Part shown: one piece after another, positions 6,651 through 13,447 of the stretch | Numbering within the stretch: the first letter of the stretch is position 1 | Layout of the letters: the number at the start of each line of letters is the position of its first letter | Assembly (NCBI GenBank): GCA_031426185.1 | Contig: JANPKV010000151.1 | Coordinates: 1 to 13,447, forward strand | Origin: JAJNPS01 sp031426185 | GTDB taxonomy: Bacteria; Pseudomonadota; Alphaproteobacteria; Rhodobacterales; Rhodobacteraceae | Reading direction: 5' to 3' | DNA: 13,447 bases | The notes under the pieces: generated by a model | The model's input: only the letters and a program-made list of their open reading frames with translations | Databases searched by the model: none | Told to the model about the DNA's origin: nothing | Position numbers and translations under genes: made by a program

Positions 6651-7160
6651 TCACGCCTCGCTCAACGCCACCTTCATGTCCTTGACAAGATAGATCACCT
6701 CGCCGTCCGCCTCCACCCGGCCATCAGCGACGCCCATCGTCAGGCGGCGGGTCGTCAGGGCCTTGGTGAAATCGACGAAGTAGGTCAGCTTCTTGCGGTC
6801 GGGGCGGACCATACCCGTCAGCTTGACCTCGCCCACGCCCAGCGCATAGCCGCGCCCCTGCCAGCCGCGCCAGCCGAGGTTGAAGCCGGTCAGCTGCCAC
6901 AACCCGTCGAGCCCCAGACAGCCCGGCATGATCGGATTGCCGGGGAAATGGCAGGCGAAAAACCACAGCTCGGGATGGATGTCGAACTCCGCCACGACAT
7001 GGCCCTTGCCGTGCGCGCCGCCATCCTCCGAGATGTCGGTGATCCGGTCCATCATCAGCATCGGAGGTTCGGGCAGCTGCGCATTGCCGGGGCCAAAAAG
7101 CTCTCCCCGCGCGCATTTCAGCAGGGCGTCACGGTCGAAACTGGTAGGATATTGCCCCAT
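6651..7160 (-). CDS. fabA: 3-hydroxydecanoyl-[ACP] dehydratase/isomerase, FabA
   Basis: FabA dehydrates 3-hydroxydecanoyl-ACP and isomerises the trans-2 product to cis-3-decenoyl-ACP, the branch point to unsaturated fatty acids. The protein has 169 residues, close to the E. coli length. The hotdog-fold active site is plain: His71 in FFACHFPGNP and Asp85 in MPGCLGLDGLWQLTGF, matching E. coli His70 and Asp84. I choose ATG 7160 (MGQYPTSFDRD) rather than the in-frame ATG at 7205, because the family begins at this point and the upstream codons look like leader DNA. The ribosome binding site is poor (GGAAAG about ten bases off). It is the first gene of the minus-strand block and is divergent from the MFS gene, with 96 bases between them. 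Confidence 0.95.
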   Translation of the reverse strand: MGQYPTSFDRDALLKCARGELFGPGNAQLPEPPMLMMDRITDISEDGGAHGKGHVVAEFDIHPELWFFACHFPGNPIMPGCLGLDGLWQLTGFNLGWRGWQGRGYALGVGEVKLTGMVRPDRKKLTYFVDFTKALTTRRLTMGVADGRVEADGEVIYLVKDMKVALSEA

Positions 7161-7185
7161 TGGCACGGCTTTCCATCTCACGCAT

Positions 7186-7213
7186 TGTGACGCGAGGTGT
7201 AACATTGGTCACA
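7186..7213. promoter_or_regulatory. Inverted/direct repeat between fabA and MFS gene
   Basis: In the 96-base divergent spacer, TGTGAC (7186-7191) and GTCACA (7208-7213) form an inverted repeat with a 16-base gap. A further TGTAAC at 7198-7203 repeats the first half 12 bases on, about one helical turn. The spacer must hold the fabA promoter, so this is a candidate operator for a fatty-acid or iron regulator. I cannot match it to a known consensus. Confidence 0.3.
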
Positions 7214-7256
7214 GCGCAGAGGCAAGGGCGCCGGGCTCTGACAAACACGGGTCGAC

Positions 7257-8534
7257 ATGCAGCCGATCACCAGATTCATCGCGGCAAGCGGTCTGACGAA
7301 CCTTGCTGATGGCGTCGCGGTGGTCGCATGGGCCTGGGCAGCGTCACTTTTGACGCGCGATCCGCTGCTGATTGCACTGGTACCTGTGGCGCTGCGCCTG
7401 CCATGGTTCCTGTTCGCGGTCCCGGCCGGCATCGTGACCGACCGCGTGGACCGGCTGCGCCTGATCCGCGCGATGGACGCTGTGCGCGCGCTGGCCTTTG
7501 CAGGTGCCACCCTGGCGATCTGGATGGCCCTGCCGCTGGACCCGGCGCCGACCCGCGGCGTGGCAGACCGTGACCTGTACGCGCTGATCCTGGCCACCGC
7601 GCTGATCGTGGGCGCGGCAGAGGTCTTTCGCGACAATGCCGCCCAGACCATTTTGCCCGCCCTGGTACCCGATGCCCGGCTGGAACGTGCCAATGGCAGA
7701 TTGTGGAGCGTGGAACTGGTCGCCAATTCGCTGATCGGCCCGGCGCTTGGCGCGTTTCTGATCGCGCTTGTCCTGCCATTGCCCTTTGCGCTCAACGCGC
7801 TGGCCTATGCAGCTGCATTCCTGATGCTGTTCGTCATCAGCGGCAATTTCCGCCCGGAACAGACCGCACCCCGCAATTGGCGGCGCGAGTTTGCCGAAGG
7901 GTTTGATTATCTGAAGGGCGCTCCCTTGTTGCGGACGCTGGCGCTGACCACCGGTGGCTGGAACCTTGTCCACCAGATGGTGCTGATCGCGCTGGTGTTG
8001 CATGCGCAGGAAAATCTGGGCCTGGGCGCGCCGGTCTACGGCTTGGTGCTGGCCGCAGGGGCCATCGGCGGGGTCCTCGGCAGTCTTGCCGGCGAGCGGA
8101 TCATCAAAGCCCTAGGACAGGGCCCGACGACCCAGTGGATGCTTGCGGCATCGGCGCCGGCCTTCGCCCTGATGGCATTGGCGCCGGGACCATGGACGCT
8201 GGGTCTCGTTTTCGCGGTCTTTGAGTTCACCGGCCTTGTCTGGAACATCGTGTCCGTCAGCTATCGCCAGCGCTCCATTCCGCCGCACCTTCTGGGCCGG
8301 GTCAATTCGCTGGTGCGGCTTTTGGCCTGGGGAATGATGCCGGTGGGACTGGTCCTGTCGGGGCTGATCGTGCAGGCCGCCGACGGGCCGCTGGCGCGCG
8401 CGACGGCACTGACCTTGCCATTCTGGGTGGCAGCGATCGGAGCGCTCATCCTGGCACTGCTGGCATGGCGCAGTCTGGCGCGGGGCTTTGCCGCATTGCC
8501 GAACGCCACGCCGCCCGACAAAAAGTTTGAATGA
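7257..8534 (+). CDS. MFS transporter, EntS-like (MFS_3) exporter
   Basis: A 425-residue inner-membrane protein of the major facilitator superfamily, hydrophobic throughout, with about 12 predicted helices. The loop after the second helix, VPAGIVTDRVDRLRLIRAMD (about 55-74), is the MFS motif A with its Gly-x-x-x-Asp-Arg core. The start FIAASGLTNLADGVAVVAWA and the block AAEVFRDNAAQTILPALVP (about 121-139) resemble the MFS_3 group that includes the enterobactin exporter EntS and macrolide exporters. The substrate cannot be told from the sequence. It stands 49 bases before irr on the same strand, so the two may share a transcript and a link to iron is possible, though unproven. ATG 7257 has only a weak ribosome binding site. 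Confidence 0.8.
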   Translation: MQPITRFIAASGLTNLADGVAVVAWAWAASLLTRDPLLIALVPVALRLPWFLFAVPAGIVTDRVDRLRLIRAMDAVRALAFAGATLAIWMALPLDPAPTRGVADRDLYALILATALIVGAAEVFRDNAAQTILPALVPDARLERANGRLWSVELVANSLIGPALGAFLIALVLPLPFALNALAYAAAFLMLFVISGNFRPEQTAPRNWRREFAEGFDYLKGAPLLRTLALTTGGWNLVHQMVLIALVLHAQENLGLGAPVYGLVLAAGAIGGVLGSLAGERIIKALGQGPTTQWMLAASAPAFALMALAPGPWTLGLVFAVFEFTGLVWNIVSVSYRQRSIPPHLLGRVNSLVRLLAWGMMPVGLVLSGLIVQAADGPLARATALTLPFWVAAIGALILALLAWRSLARGFAALPNATPPDKKFE

Positions 8535-8583
8535 TGACGGGGCAGGCCTTATATCCGCAAGGATGGACAGGATTGGCAGCAGC

Positions 8584-8994
8584 ATGACGGTGAAGACACG
8601 CGGCGCGGACTGGTTGATGCAGGGGGGCCTCAGGCCGACCCGGCAGCGTCTGGCGCTTGCGACCTTGCTGATTGGCGACGGGCAGAACCGCCACGTCACC
8701 GCCGAAAGCCTGCATGCATCCTCCACCGCCGCAGGCGAAAGCGTCAGCCTTGCCACCGTCTACAACACCCTTCGCGCCTTTTGCGAGGCGGGCCTGATGG
8801 CCGAGGTCGTGGTGGACGGATCAAAAAGCTATTTCGACACGCGCACCGATGACCATCCGCATTTCTACTGGGAAGACAGCCACCAGCTGACCGACGCCCC
8901 GGCGGATCAGCTGCAGATCAGCGGCCTGCCCGAAGCGCCGGCCGGGATGTTCGTGTCCAAGGTCGACGTGGTGATCCGCCTGCGGCGGGCGTGA
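8584..8994 (+). CDS. irr: Fur-family iron response regulator, Irr type
   Basis: A 136-residue DNA-binding repressor of the Fur superfamily. In alphaproteobacteria Irr senses iron through heme and controls iron uptake, heme synthesis and iron storage genes. The winged helix spans about 1-85: GLRPTRQRLALATLL is the Fur-type first helix, and SLATVYNTLRAFCEAGL (55-71) is the recognition helix and turn. The dimer part follows, with an HPHFYWED block (91-98) where Irr carries its heme/metal-binding histidines. The N terminus lacks the Gly-Cys-Pro heme motif of the Bradyrhizobium protein. I choose ATG 8584 (MTVKTRGADWL) because the family starts there; ATG 8563 is possible. Irr beside fabA is, as I recall, common in Rhodobacterales, but here an MFS gene lies between. 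It converges on the next gene, with four bases between stops. Confidence 0.88.
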   Translation: MTVKTRGADWLMQGGLRPTRQRLALATLLIGDGQNRHVTAESLHASSTAAGESVSLATVYNTLRAFCEAGLMAEVVVDGSKSYFDTRTDDHPHFYWEDSHQLTDAPADQLQISGLPEAPAGMFVSKVDVVIRLRRA

Positions 8995-8998
8995 CGCG

Positions 8999-9871
8999 CT
9001 AAAACCACTGCCCCGGTTCCATCAGACCAAGATCCATCAATTGCTGGCTGTTCCATTCGAAGGGCACCGAATTGTACCAATGAAAACTGCGGATGTCGTA
9101 GCGGCTGCCCGGATTGGCGCGCAGTGCCTTGGCGGTGCGGAACGAACAGATCGCGGCGGTCAGGTTGTTGTGCCACGGGCAGGCAAAGGTGTTGTATTCC
9201 TCGTCCGAGAAGGTGAACTCAGGTGACAGCACCAGCCCCGGCTTGGCACGGAACAGCGCGACACGGTCGATCTTGCGGCGCGGGACGGGGATATGTTCCT
9301 CGAACCGCCAGCGCAGTCCGCCAAAGAAATCCAGCTGCCGTTCCTTGGGTGCCCAGTCCTTCGCCGGATCCTTGCGGGCCAGGGCGAAATAGCCCGAACG
9401 GTCGATGCAGGCCTCGTCGCGACTGACGGCGTCGGGGTTGCGGTCCAGATCGGCGGCATAGATGTCGACCACAAATGCGATCATCGCATCGCGGCGTTCC
9501 TCGGTGTGAAAGGTCAGCATCTCGCCGACGGTGCGGGTCTCGCAAAAGGGAAAGAAAAGGTATTCGCCATTAAAGCAGTAATAGATCCAGGTCCCCGGCT
9601 TTGCGGCGGCATTCAGCGCATTGACCGCCGCAACCATGGCACCGGGGGCGTGGACGTCATGCGTGACGCGGTGGATGCGGTTTTCCAGCCCGTCGGGAAG
9701 GTGAACGGCATCCGGCGCAAGGCAGATCACCGGGTCGAAACCGGCGCGCAGGTGATGCTCCAGCGTCGAGGCGACCTCAGTCGGGTCCTCGACCAGAATC
9801 ACCGCGACCGGGCCTTTGGCAAGCAGCGCCTGCGCCTGGTTCAGAAAGCGTGCATAGCTTGCGTAACGCAT
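8999..9871 (-). CDS. Glycosyltransferase family 2-like protein
   Basis: A 290-residue soluble protein without signal peptide or membrane segment. Its start, MRYASYARFLNQAQALLAKG then VAVILVEDPTEVASTLEHHL and GFDPVICLAP, looks like the Rossmann-like first half of the GT2_4 kind of glycosyltransferase ('response to a distant locus' fold with the H-H-L-x-x-GF helix). Where those enzymes have the metal-binding DxD/DADEFL block, this protein reads YYCFNGEYLFFPF (about 93-105), so Asp residues are replaced by N-G-E. The region ERRDAMIAFVVDIYAADLD after it fits the same family. The C terminus has no named domain. ATG 9871 has GGGA at suitable spacing; the open frame extends further left of that start but without family likeness. 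Function is probable, not proven, and the substrate is unknown. Confidence 0.55.
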   Translation of the reverse strand: MRYASYARFLNQAQALLAKGPVAVILVEDPTEVASTLEHHLRAGFDPVICLAPDAVHLPDGLENRIHRVTHDVHAPGAMVAAVNALNAAAKPGTWIYYCFNGEYLFFPFCETRTVGEMLTFHTEERRDAMIAFVVDIYAADLDRNPDAVSRDEACIDRSGYFALARKDPAKDWAPKERQLDFFGGLRWRFEEHIPVPRRKIDRVALFRAKPGLVLSPEFTFSDEEYNTFACPWHNNLTAAICSFRTAKALRANPGSRYDIRSFHWYNSVPFEWNSQQLMDLGLMEPGQWF

Positions 9872-10043
9872 CAAAGTCCCTGCCGCAGCATTTGGTGCAA
9901 GATGGGGCAAGTTTCGCGACCGGCGCAAGCCCCATGCCGGCCCACAGACTTGGGCGCGATCTTGCGTCGTGACGGCGCAATCGACGCATCGCGGGACAAC
10001 AGGCTCTGGCATCCTGTGGCTGTTTTCAACGGGAGACTGCGAA

Positions 10044-10463
10044 ATGTCTGACACGCAGGACGGCGGGTGCCTTTGCGGACGCGTCAGGTTCCGGACCCGT
10101 GGCCCCCTGCGCGAGGTGGTCTTTTGCCACTGCTCGCAATGCCGCAAGCAGTCCGGCCTCTACGTCGCTGCGACCAGCGTCAGCGCCGATGCGCTGGAAC
10201 TGACCGGCGAGCAGCACATCACCTGGTACGCCTCCAGCGATTTCGCCAGACGCGGGTTCTGCGGTACCTGCGGGTCGCCGCTGTTCTGGAAACCGAACGA
10301 CGAGGCGCGCTATTCCATCTTGGCCGGCGCCTTTGACGAGCCGTCCTGTCTGGTGCCCGGGTACCATATCTGTACCGATGGCCGGGCTGGGTTCTACGCG
10401 ATCTCTGACGGTCTGCCGCAGTTCCCCGCCAGCAGCCCGACACTTGTGATCGCCAATACCTGA
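10044..10463 (+). CDS. GFA/CENP-V family zinc-binding protein
   Basis: A 139-residue protein of the GFA family (glutathione-dependent formaldehyde-activating enzyme / CENP-V / DUF636), a small beta fold holding zinc. Most members have no proven reaction; the founding enzyme was linked to S-hydroxymethyl-glutathione formation. The cysteine pattern is complete: Cys9 and Cys11 in GGCLCGRVRF, Cys28, Cys30 and Cys33 in FCHCSQCRKQSG, and Cys73 and Cys76 in GFCGTCGSPLFW. ATG 10044 is preceded by GGGAG eight bases away. It is divergent from the glycosyltransferase-like gene (172-base spacer) and lies 36 bases before miaB, separated by a hairpin. Nothing here ties it to a pathway. Confidence 0.85.
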   Translation: MSDTQDGGCLCGRVRFRTRGPLREVVFCHCSQCRKQSGLYVAATSVSADALELTGEQHITWYASSDFARRGFCGTCGSPLFWKPNDEARYSILAGAFDEPSCLVPGYHICTDGRAGFYAISDGLPQFPASSPTLVIANT

Positions 10464-10485
10464 ACCCGGCGTTGCCGTGCCGGGT
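10464..10485 (+). terminator. Hairpin after the GFA gene
   Basis: ACCCGGC (10464-10470) and GCCGGGT (10479-10485) form a perfect seven-base GC-rich stem around an eight-base loop, starting on the base after the GFA stop codon. No T run follows. It probably ends or shields the GFA message before miaB, whose start is only 14 bases further on. Confidence 0.5.
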
Positions 10486-10499
10486 CGCGCGGTGTAGAG

Positions 10500-11840
10500 G
10501 TGCACCCTGACTTTTTGGGACTGCGCACCGTGGCCGAGCCGAAGAAACTGTTCATCAAGACCTATGGTTGCCAGATGAATGTCTACGATTCCGAACGCAT
10601 GGCCGAAGCCATGGGGTCAGAGGGCTATGCGCTGACGGATGTTGCTGCAGATGCCGATATGGTGCTGCTGAACACCTGCCACATCCGCGAGAAGGCGTCG
10701 GAAAAGCTCTATTCCGACCTGGGGCGTCTCAGACCGCTGAAAAAAGCCAACCCCGACCTGAAGATCGGCGTCGCAGGCTGCGTCGCCCAGGCCGAGGGCG
10801 CCGAAATTTTGCGCCGGATGCCCCTGGTCGATCTGGTGGTGGGGCCGCAAAGCTATCACCGGTTGCCCGAAATGGTTGCCGCGGGGGGGCGTGTCGTCGA
10901 CACCGAATTCCCGCCCGAGGACAAGTTCGACCATCTTCCGGCGCCCCGTGCGATGCGGGGACCGGCTGCATTCCTGACCGTGCAGGAAGGGTGCGACAAG
11001 TTCTGCGCGTTCTGCGTCGTGCCCTATACGCGCGGGACCGAAGTCAGCCGCCCGGCAGAGCGCCTGCTGGCCGAGGCGCGGGATCTTGTGTCGCGCGGAG
11101 TACGCGAGATCACGTTGCTGGGCCAGAACGTGAACGCCTATCATGGACCGGGGCCGGACGGTGACTGGTCTCTGGCGCGGCTGATCGGCGCGCTGGCAGA
11201 TCTGCCGGGTCTGGACCGCCTTCGCTACACCACCAGCCATCCCAACGACATGGGCGATGACCTGATCGCGGCGCACAGGGACGTGCCGCAACTCATGCCT
11301 TACCTGCATCTGCCGGTGCAGTCAGGGTCGGACCGCATGCTGAAGGCCATGAACCGCAAACACACGCGCGACGACTATCTGCGGCTGATCGACCGCATCC
11401 GCGCGGCCCGGTCCGACATCCTGCTCACCTCGGATTTCATCGTGGGCTTCCCGGGCGAAACCGACCGCGATTTTGCCGACACCATGGACCTGATCAGGAC
11501 CGTCGGGTTCGGCATGGCCTATTCGTTCAAGTACTCGGCCCGCCCCGGCACCCCGGCGGCGGAAAAGGAACCCGTCGCAGCCGAGATTGCGGATGTCAGG
11601 CTGCAGGAATTGCAGGCGCTGGTGACCGCCCAACAGCGCCGCGCGCAAGACGCGATGGTCGGCCGCGAGGTCGGCGTGCTGTATGAAAAGGCAGGGCGGA
11701 TGCCCGGTCAGATGGTCGGCAAATCGGATCATCTGCACGCCGTGCACGTCGCCGATCCGACCGGTCAGGTCGGCCAGCTGGTGCGCGTCAACGTGACGGC
11801 CGCGTCGACAAACTCGTTGGCGGGCATGCGGGCGGATTGA
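10500..11840 (+). CDS. miaB: tRNA-2-methylthio-N6-isopentenyladenosine synthase, MiaB
   Basis: MiaB is a radical-SAM methylthiotransferase that turns i6A37 of UNN-reading tRNAs into ms2i6A37, improving decoding. The 446-residue protein shows the three parts in order. The N-terminal MTTase domain has iron-sulfur ligands Cys24 (KTYGCQMN), Cys60 (LLNTCHIREKAS) and Cys94 (GVAGCVAQ). The radical-SAM core has Cys165, Cys169 and Cys172 in GCDKFCAFC, with LPVQSGSDRMLKAMNRKHTR further on. A TRAM domain lies at the end (about 385-446), with VGKSDHLHAVHV. The start is uncertain: GTG 10500 gives the longest frame with AGAGG touching it, while GTG 10530 (VAEPKKLFIKTYG) is better spaced after GGGA and closer to the usual family start. 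In related genomes miaB is often followed by phoH; here two envelope-protein genes lie between. Confidence 0.95.
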   Translation: MHPDFLGLRTVAEPKKLFIKTYGCQMNVYDSERMAEAMGSEGYALTDVAADADMVLLNTCHIREKASEKLYSDLGRLRPLKKANPDLKIGVAGCVAQAEGAEILRRMPLVDLVVGPQSYHRLPEMVAAGGRVVDTEFPPEDKFDHLPAPRAMRGPAAFLTVQEGCDKFCAFCVVPYTRGTEVSRPAERLLAEARDLVSRGVREITLLGQNVNAYHGPGPDGDWSLARLIGALADLPGLDRLRYTTSHPNDMGDDLIAAHRDVPQLMPYLHLPVQSGSDRMLKAMNRKHTRDDYLRLIDRIRAARSDILLTSDFIVGFPGETDRDFADTMDLIRTVGFGMAYSFKYSARPGTPAAEKEPVAAEIADVRLQELQALVTAQQRRAQDAMVGREVGVLYEKAGRMPGQMVGKSDHLHAVHVADPTGQVGQLVRVNVTAASTNSLAGMRAD

Positions 11841-12034
11841 CCGCTACACGCTGTGATTGTTGCGCCTTGTATCCCGTTGACCCCGAGGCGCTAGGGTTTG
11901 TTGTGTCGCAGGACATTCATTCCTGTGCAGTCGTCCGGGAACTCGAATCGCTTTACTTGTAGACCGCACGCTGCCAATCCTCGAAAAAAAAGAAGACTGC
12001 CAAAGTTTTTCAAATGCCTGGGGGAAGGGCGTTC

Positions 12035-12607
12035 ATGTTTGGTTGCATTAGTTCAGACGGCCTTTTGAAAAGGCTGCTGATGGCGGTGGGGCTTGCCGTC
12101 CTGACCGCCGGAACAGCACATGCCCAAAAGGCGCCGGAGGTGTCGGGCGTGATCGAATGGGGCATCTGGATCGATCCCGACGGCTGCATGAACTGGTGGG
12201 CAGATGGCGGCACCGAAGGTTACATGGTGTCACGCCGCGACCCCAAGACCGGGCGTCCGGTCTGCCTGGAAAAGAACACCTGCCTGGTCGAGAATACCGA
12301 TGTGCTGTTCCCATCCGGCAGTGCCACGTTGACAGGTCCTGGCCGCGAGAAACTGGCAAGGTTCTTTCGTGACTCCGGGGCGTTCGGCTATGCCATCCAT
12401 GGGCATACCGACAGCCAGGGCAGCACGGGCCTGAACGCCCGGTTGTCGACAAGCCGGGCCAAAGCCGTCGCCAACGTGGCGCGATCGGTCGGAGTGTCGG
12501 TCGAACGCCAGATCGGACACGGCGAAAGCCGTCCGGTTGCCTCCAATGCCACCGAGGCCGGTCGCAAGCAGAATCGCCGCGTTGAAATCGTGTGCTACAA
12601 GTGGTGA
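12035..12607 (+). CDS. Secreted OmpA-family protein with two-Cys module
   Basis: A 190-residue envelope protein. Residues 1-30 form a signal peptide ending THAHA-like (GTAHA, then QKAP). Residues 47-77 are a short module, DPDGC-x2-W-x2-D-x-G-x-EGY, ending D-P-x-TG-x-P-x-C, with Cys51 and Cys77. Residues 84-187 are an OmpA-C domain, which binds peptidoglycan: VLFPSGSATLT, then IHGHTDSQGSTGLNARLSTS with its Asp and the conserved RAKAV helix, and GRKQNRRVEI near the end. There is no outer-membrane barrel. I choose ATG 12035, which has GGAAGG six bases before it, over ATG 12014, which has none. The stop is eight bases before the following lipoprotein gene, which carries the same module, so the two are surely co-transcribed and may work together at the cell wall. 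Confidence 0.88.
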   Translation: MFGCISSDGLLKRLLMAVGLAVLTAGTAHAQKAPEVSGVIEWGIWIDPDGCMNWWADGGTEGYMVSRRDPKTGRPVCLEKNTCLVENTDVLFPSGSATLTGPGREKLARFFRDSGAFGYAIHGHTDSQGSTGLNARLSTSRAKAVANVARSVGVSVERQIGHGESRPVASNATEAGRKQNRRVEIVCYKW

Positions 12608-12615
12608 GGGGCGGT

Positions 12616-12999
12616 ATGAAATCCTGGGTTCACCTGCCCTTGCTGGCAGTCCTGCTGTCGGGCTGTGCCGCTGGCGAACGGCTTGAAGGCGCGCGGTCCT
12701 ATTCCGGTCCGACATCGGTGATCGCGACCGGGCAGGATCAGGGCATCGATACAGGCGTGCTGATCGACGGCGAGGCCGCACTTGCCTATGATCCCGACGG
12801 CTGCCAGGTCTGGATCATGGATGACGGCCTTGAGGGCTATGCGACGCCGCGCTTTGATCCCCGAACCGGTCTTCCGATCTGTGATGACAAATATCCGCCG
12901 GGAACCGTTCTGGGCAAGTACCAGACGTCGAATGCAGGCATACCAGACCGCGTTTCCGGACCCGGTCGCAAGACGGTGGTTCGCAAGGTGGCCCCCTGA
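12616..12999 (+). CDS. Small lipoprotein with the same two-Cys module
   Basis: A 127-residue predicted lipoprotein: MKSWVHLPLLAVLLSGC is a short signal with lipobox LSGC, so Cys17 would be acylated and the protein anchored in the outer (or inner) membrane. Residues 59-89 repeat the module of the preceding OmpA-family protein, with 18 of 31 positions identical and the two cysteines (63 and 89) at the same 26-residue spacing, which suggests a disulfide. The C-terminal tail SGPGRKTVVRK recalls the SATLTGPGREKLAR stretch of the neighbour, as if derived from a duplicated gene that lost its OmpA domain. ATG 12616 has GAGGGG five bases before it; an in-frame start 24 bases upstream would overlap the previous gene. 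Function unknown. Confidence 0.75.
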   Translation: MKSWVHLPLLAVLLSGCAAGERLEGARSYSGPTSVIATGQDQGIDTGVLIDGEAALAYDPDGCQVWIMDDGLEGYATPRFDPRTGLPICDDKYPPGTVLGKYQTSNAGIPDRVSGPGRKTVVRKVAP

Positions 13000-13089
13000 C
13001 CGAACGCGCCAAATGCCTGACGCAAATTCTTGCGCGAACGCGGCGCGCCTTCGGAACCTTGTGGGGCAATTGCGGTTTACTTGATCACA

Positions 13090-13107
13090 CTGTCACAATT
13101 CTGGTGC
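13090..13107 (+). promoter_or_regulatory. Possible Pho box upstream of phoH
   Basis: CTGTCAC, a four-base AATT spacer, and CTGGTGC follow the layout of a PhoB binding site (two CTGTCAT-like seven-base units four bases apart), about 100 bases before the phoH start. The first unit matches at six of seven positions; the second matches poorly. The link to phosphate control is suggested by the gene, not shown. Confidence 0.25.
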
Positions 13108-13207
13108 TTTCGCCGCGCAGAGTTGTAACCGGCGGCCAATGCCGCTTGCCAGTGGATGGCAAAACTCGCAGACTCAAGGCCTAGACAGCAAATAAGGAGC
13201 CTCCCGC

Positions 13208-13447
13208 TTGGGCATCAGCGCGCTGACCCCCCCGAACCGCCCCGAGGACATTGTTGAGACCACCCTCGAATTTCCCGACAACCGTCTGCTGATCGAGCTT
13301 TGCGGAGAATTTGACCGCAATCTTGCCCAGATAGAACACCAGCTTGGGGTCCATATCCTCAGACGCGGGAACAGGGTGGCCGTCATCGGGGACAAGAACG
13401 CGCGGGAACAGGCGGCGGCGGTGCTGCGGGGAATATACGCAAGACTG
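13208..13447 (+). CDS. phoH: PhoH-like protein, 5' part
   Basis: The first 80 codons of a PhoH-family protein (ATP-binding, P-loop NTPase fold; often found with ybeY, and linked to RNA handling and phosphate starvation). The visible part is the N-terminal region before the ATPase domain: VETTLEFPDNRLLIELCGEF, then DRNLAQIEHQLGVHILRRGN, a KH-like segment usual in this family. The Walker motifs lie beyond the window. The start is TTG 13208, preceded by AAGGAG eight bases away; no ATG or GTG is available near it in this frame, and the family's first residues (SALTPPN) follow at once. The gene runs off the right edge without a stop. Confidence 0.88.
   Translation, partial: MGISALTPPNRPEDIVETTLEFPDNRLLIELCGEFDRNLAQIEHQLGVHILRRGNRVAVIGDKNAREQAAAVLRGIYARL

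Noticed and set aside
11984..12010. A-run followed by TTTTTC before the OmpA-family gene, as a terminator of miaB
   Set aside because: The pairing would be only A-T with a long interior and no GC stem; not a credible terminator.

Overview
This GC-rich window looks like chromosomal DNA of an alphaproteobacterium, most likely Rhodobacterales (Rhodobacter/Paracoccus/Roseobacter relatives). The grounds are the protein sequences of fabA, fabB, fabI, an Irr-type Fur regulator, miaB and phoH, and the fabA/irr and miaB/phoH neighbourhoods, which I recall as typical of that order. No search could be run, so the taxonomic call is recognition only.

Left part (1-2530) is scarred. It opens with the 3' part of an SLC13-type permease broken by a one-base deletion in a G run. 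About 390 bp without a gene follow, then an intact tRNA-Gly(TCC) and, exactly 136 bp on, a 47-bp near-copy of that tRNA's 3' half. Next are a glutathione S-transferase gene on the minus strand, another ~330 bp without a convincing gene, a short remnant resembling a family 2 glycosyltransferase, and a strong hairpin. A membrane glycosyltransferase of the GT39/ArnT type (2534-4018) follows; its true start is unclear.

Middle part (4023-8994) is a fatty-acid block on the minus strand, transcribed fabA > small secreted protein > fabB > fabI. fabA makes and isomerises the double bond, fabB elongates the unsaturated chain and fabI does the last reduction of each cycle. The small protein between fabA and fabB has two Ltp-like repeats, the domain first known from a phage superinfection-exclusion lipoprotein. 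Divergent from fabA are an MFS exporter gene and irr, an iron/heme-responsive regulator.

Right part (8999-13447) holds a glycosyltransferase-like gene (minus), then on the plus strand a GFA/CENP-V zinc protein, miaB (tRNA methylthiotransferase), a secreted OmpA-family protein and a small lipoprotein, and finally the 5' end of phoH. The OmpA-family protein and the lipoprotein share a 31-residue two-cysteine module (18/31 identical, same Cys spacing) that I cannot assign to a named domain. It and the Ltp-like protein are the most interesting items here.
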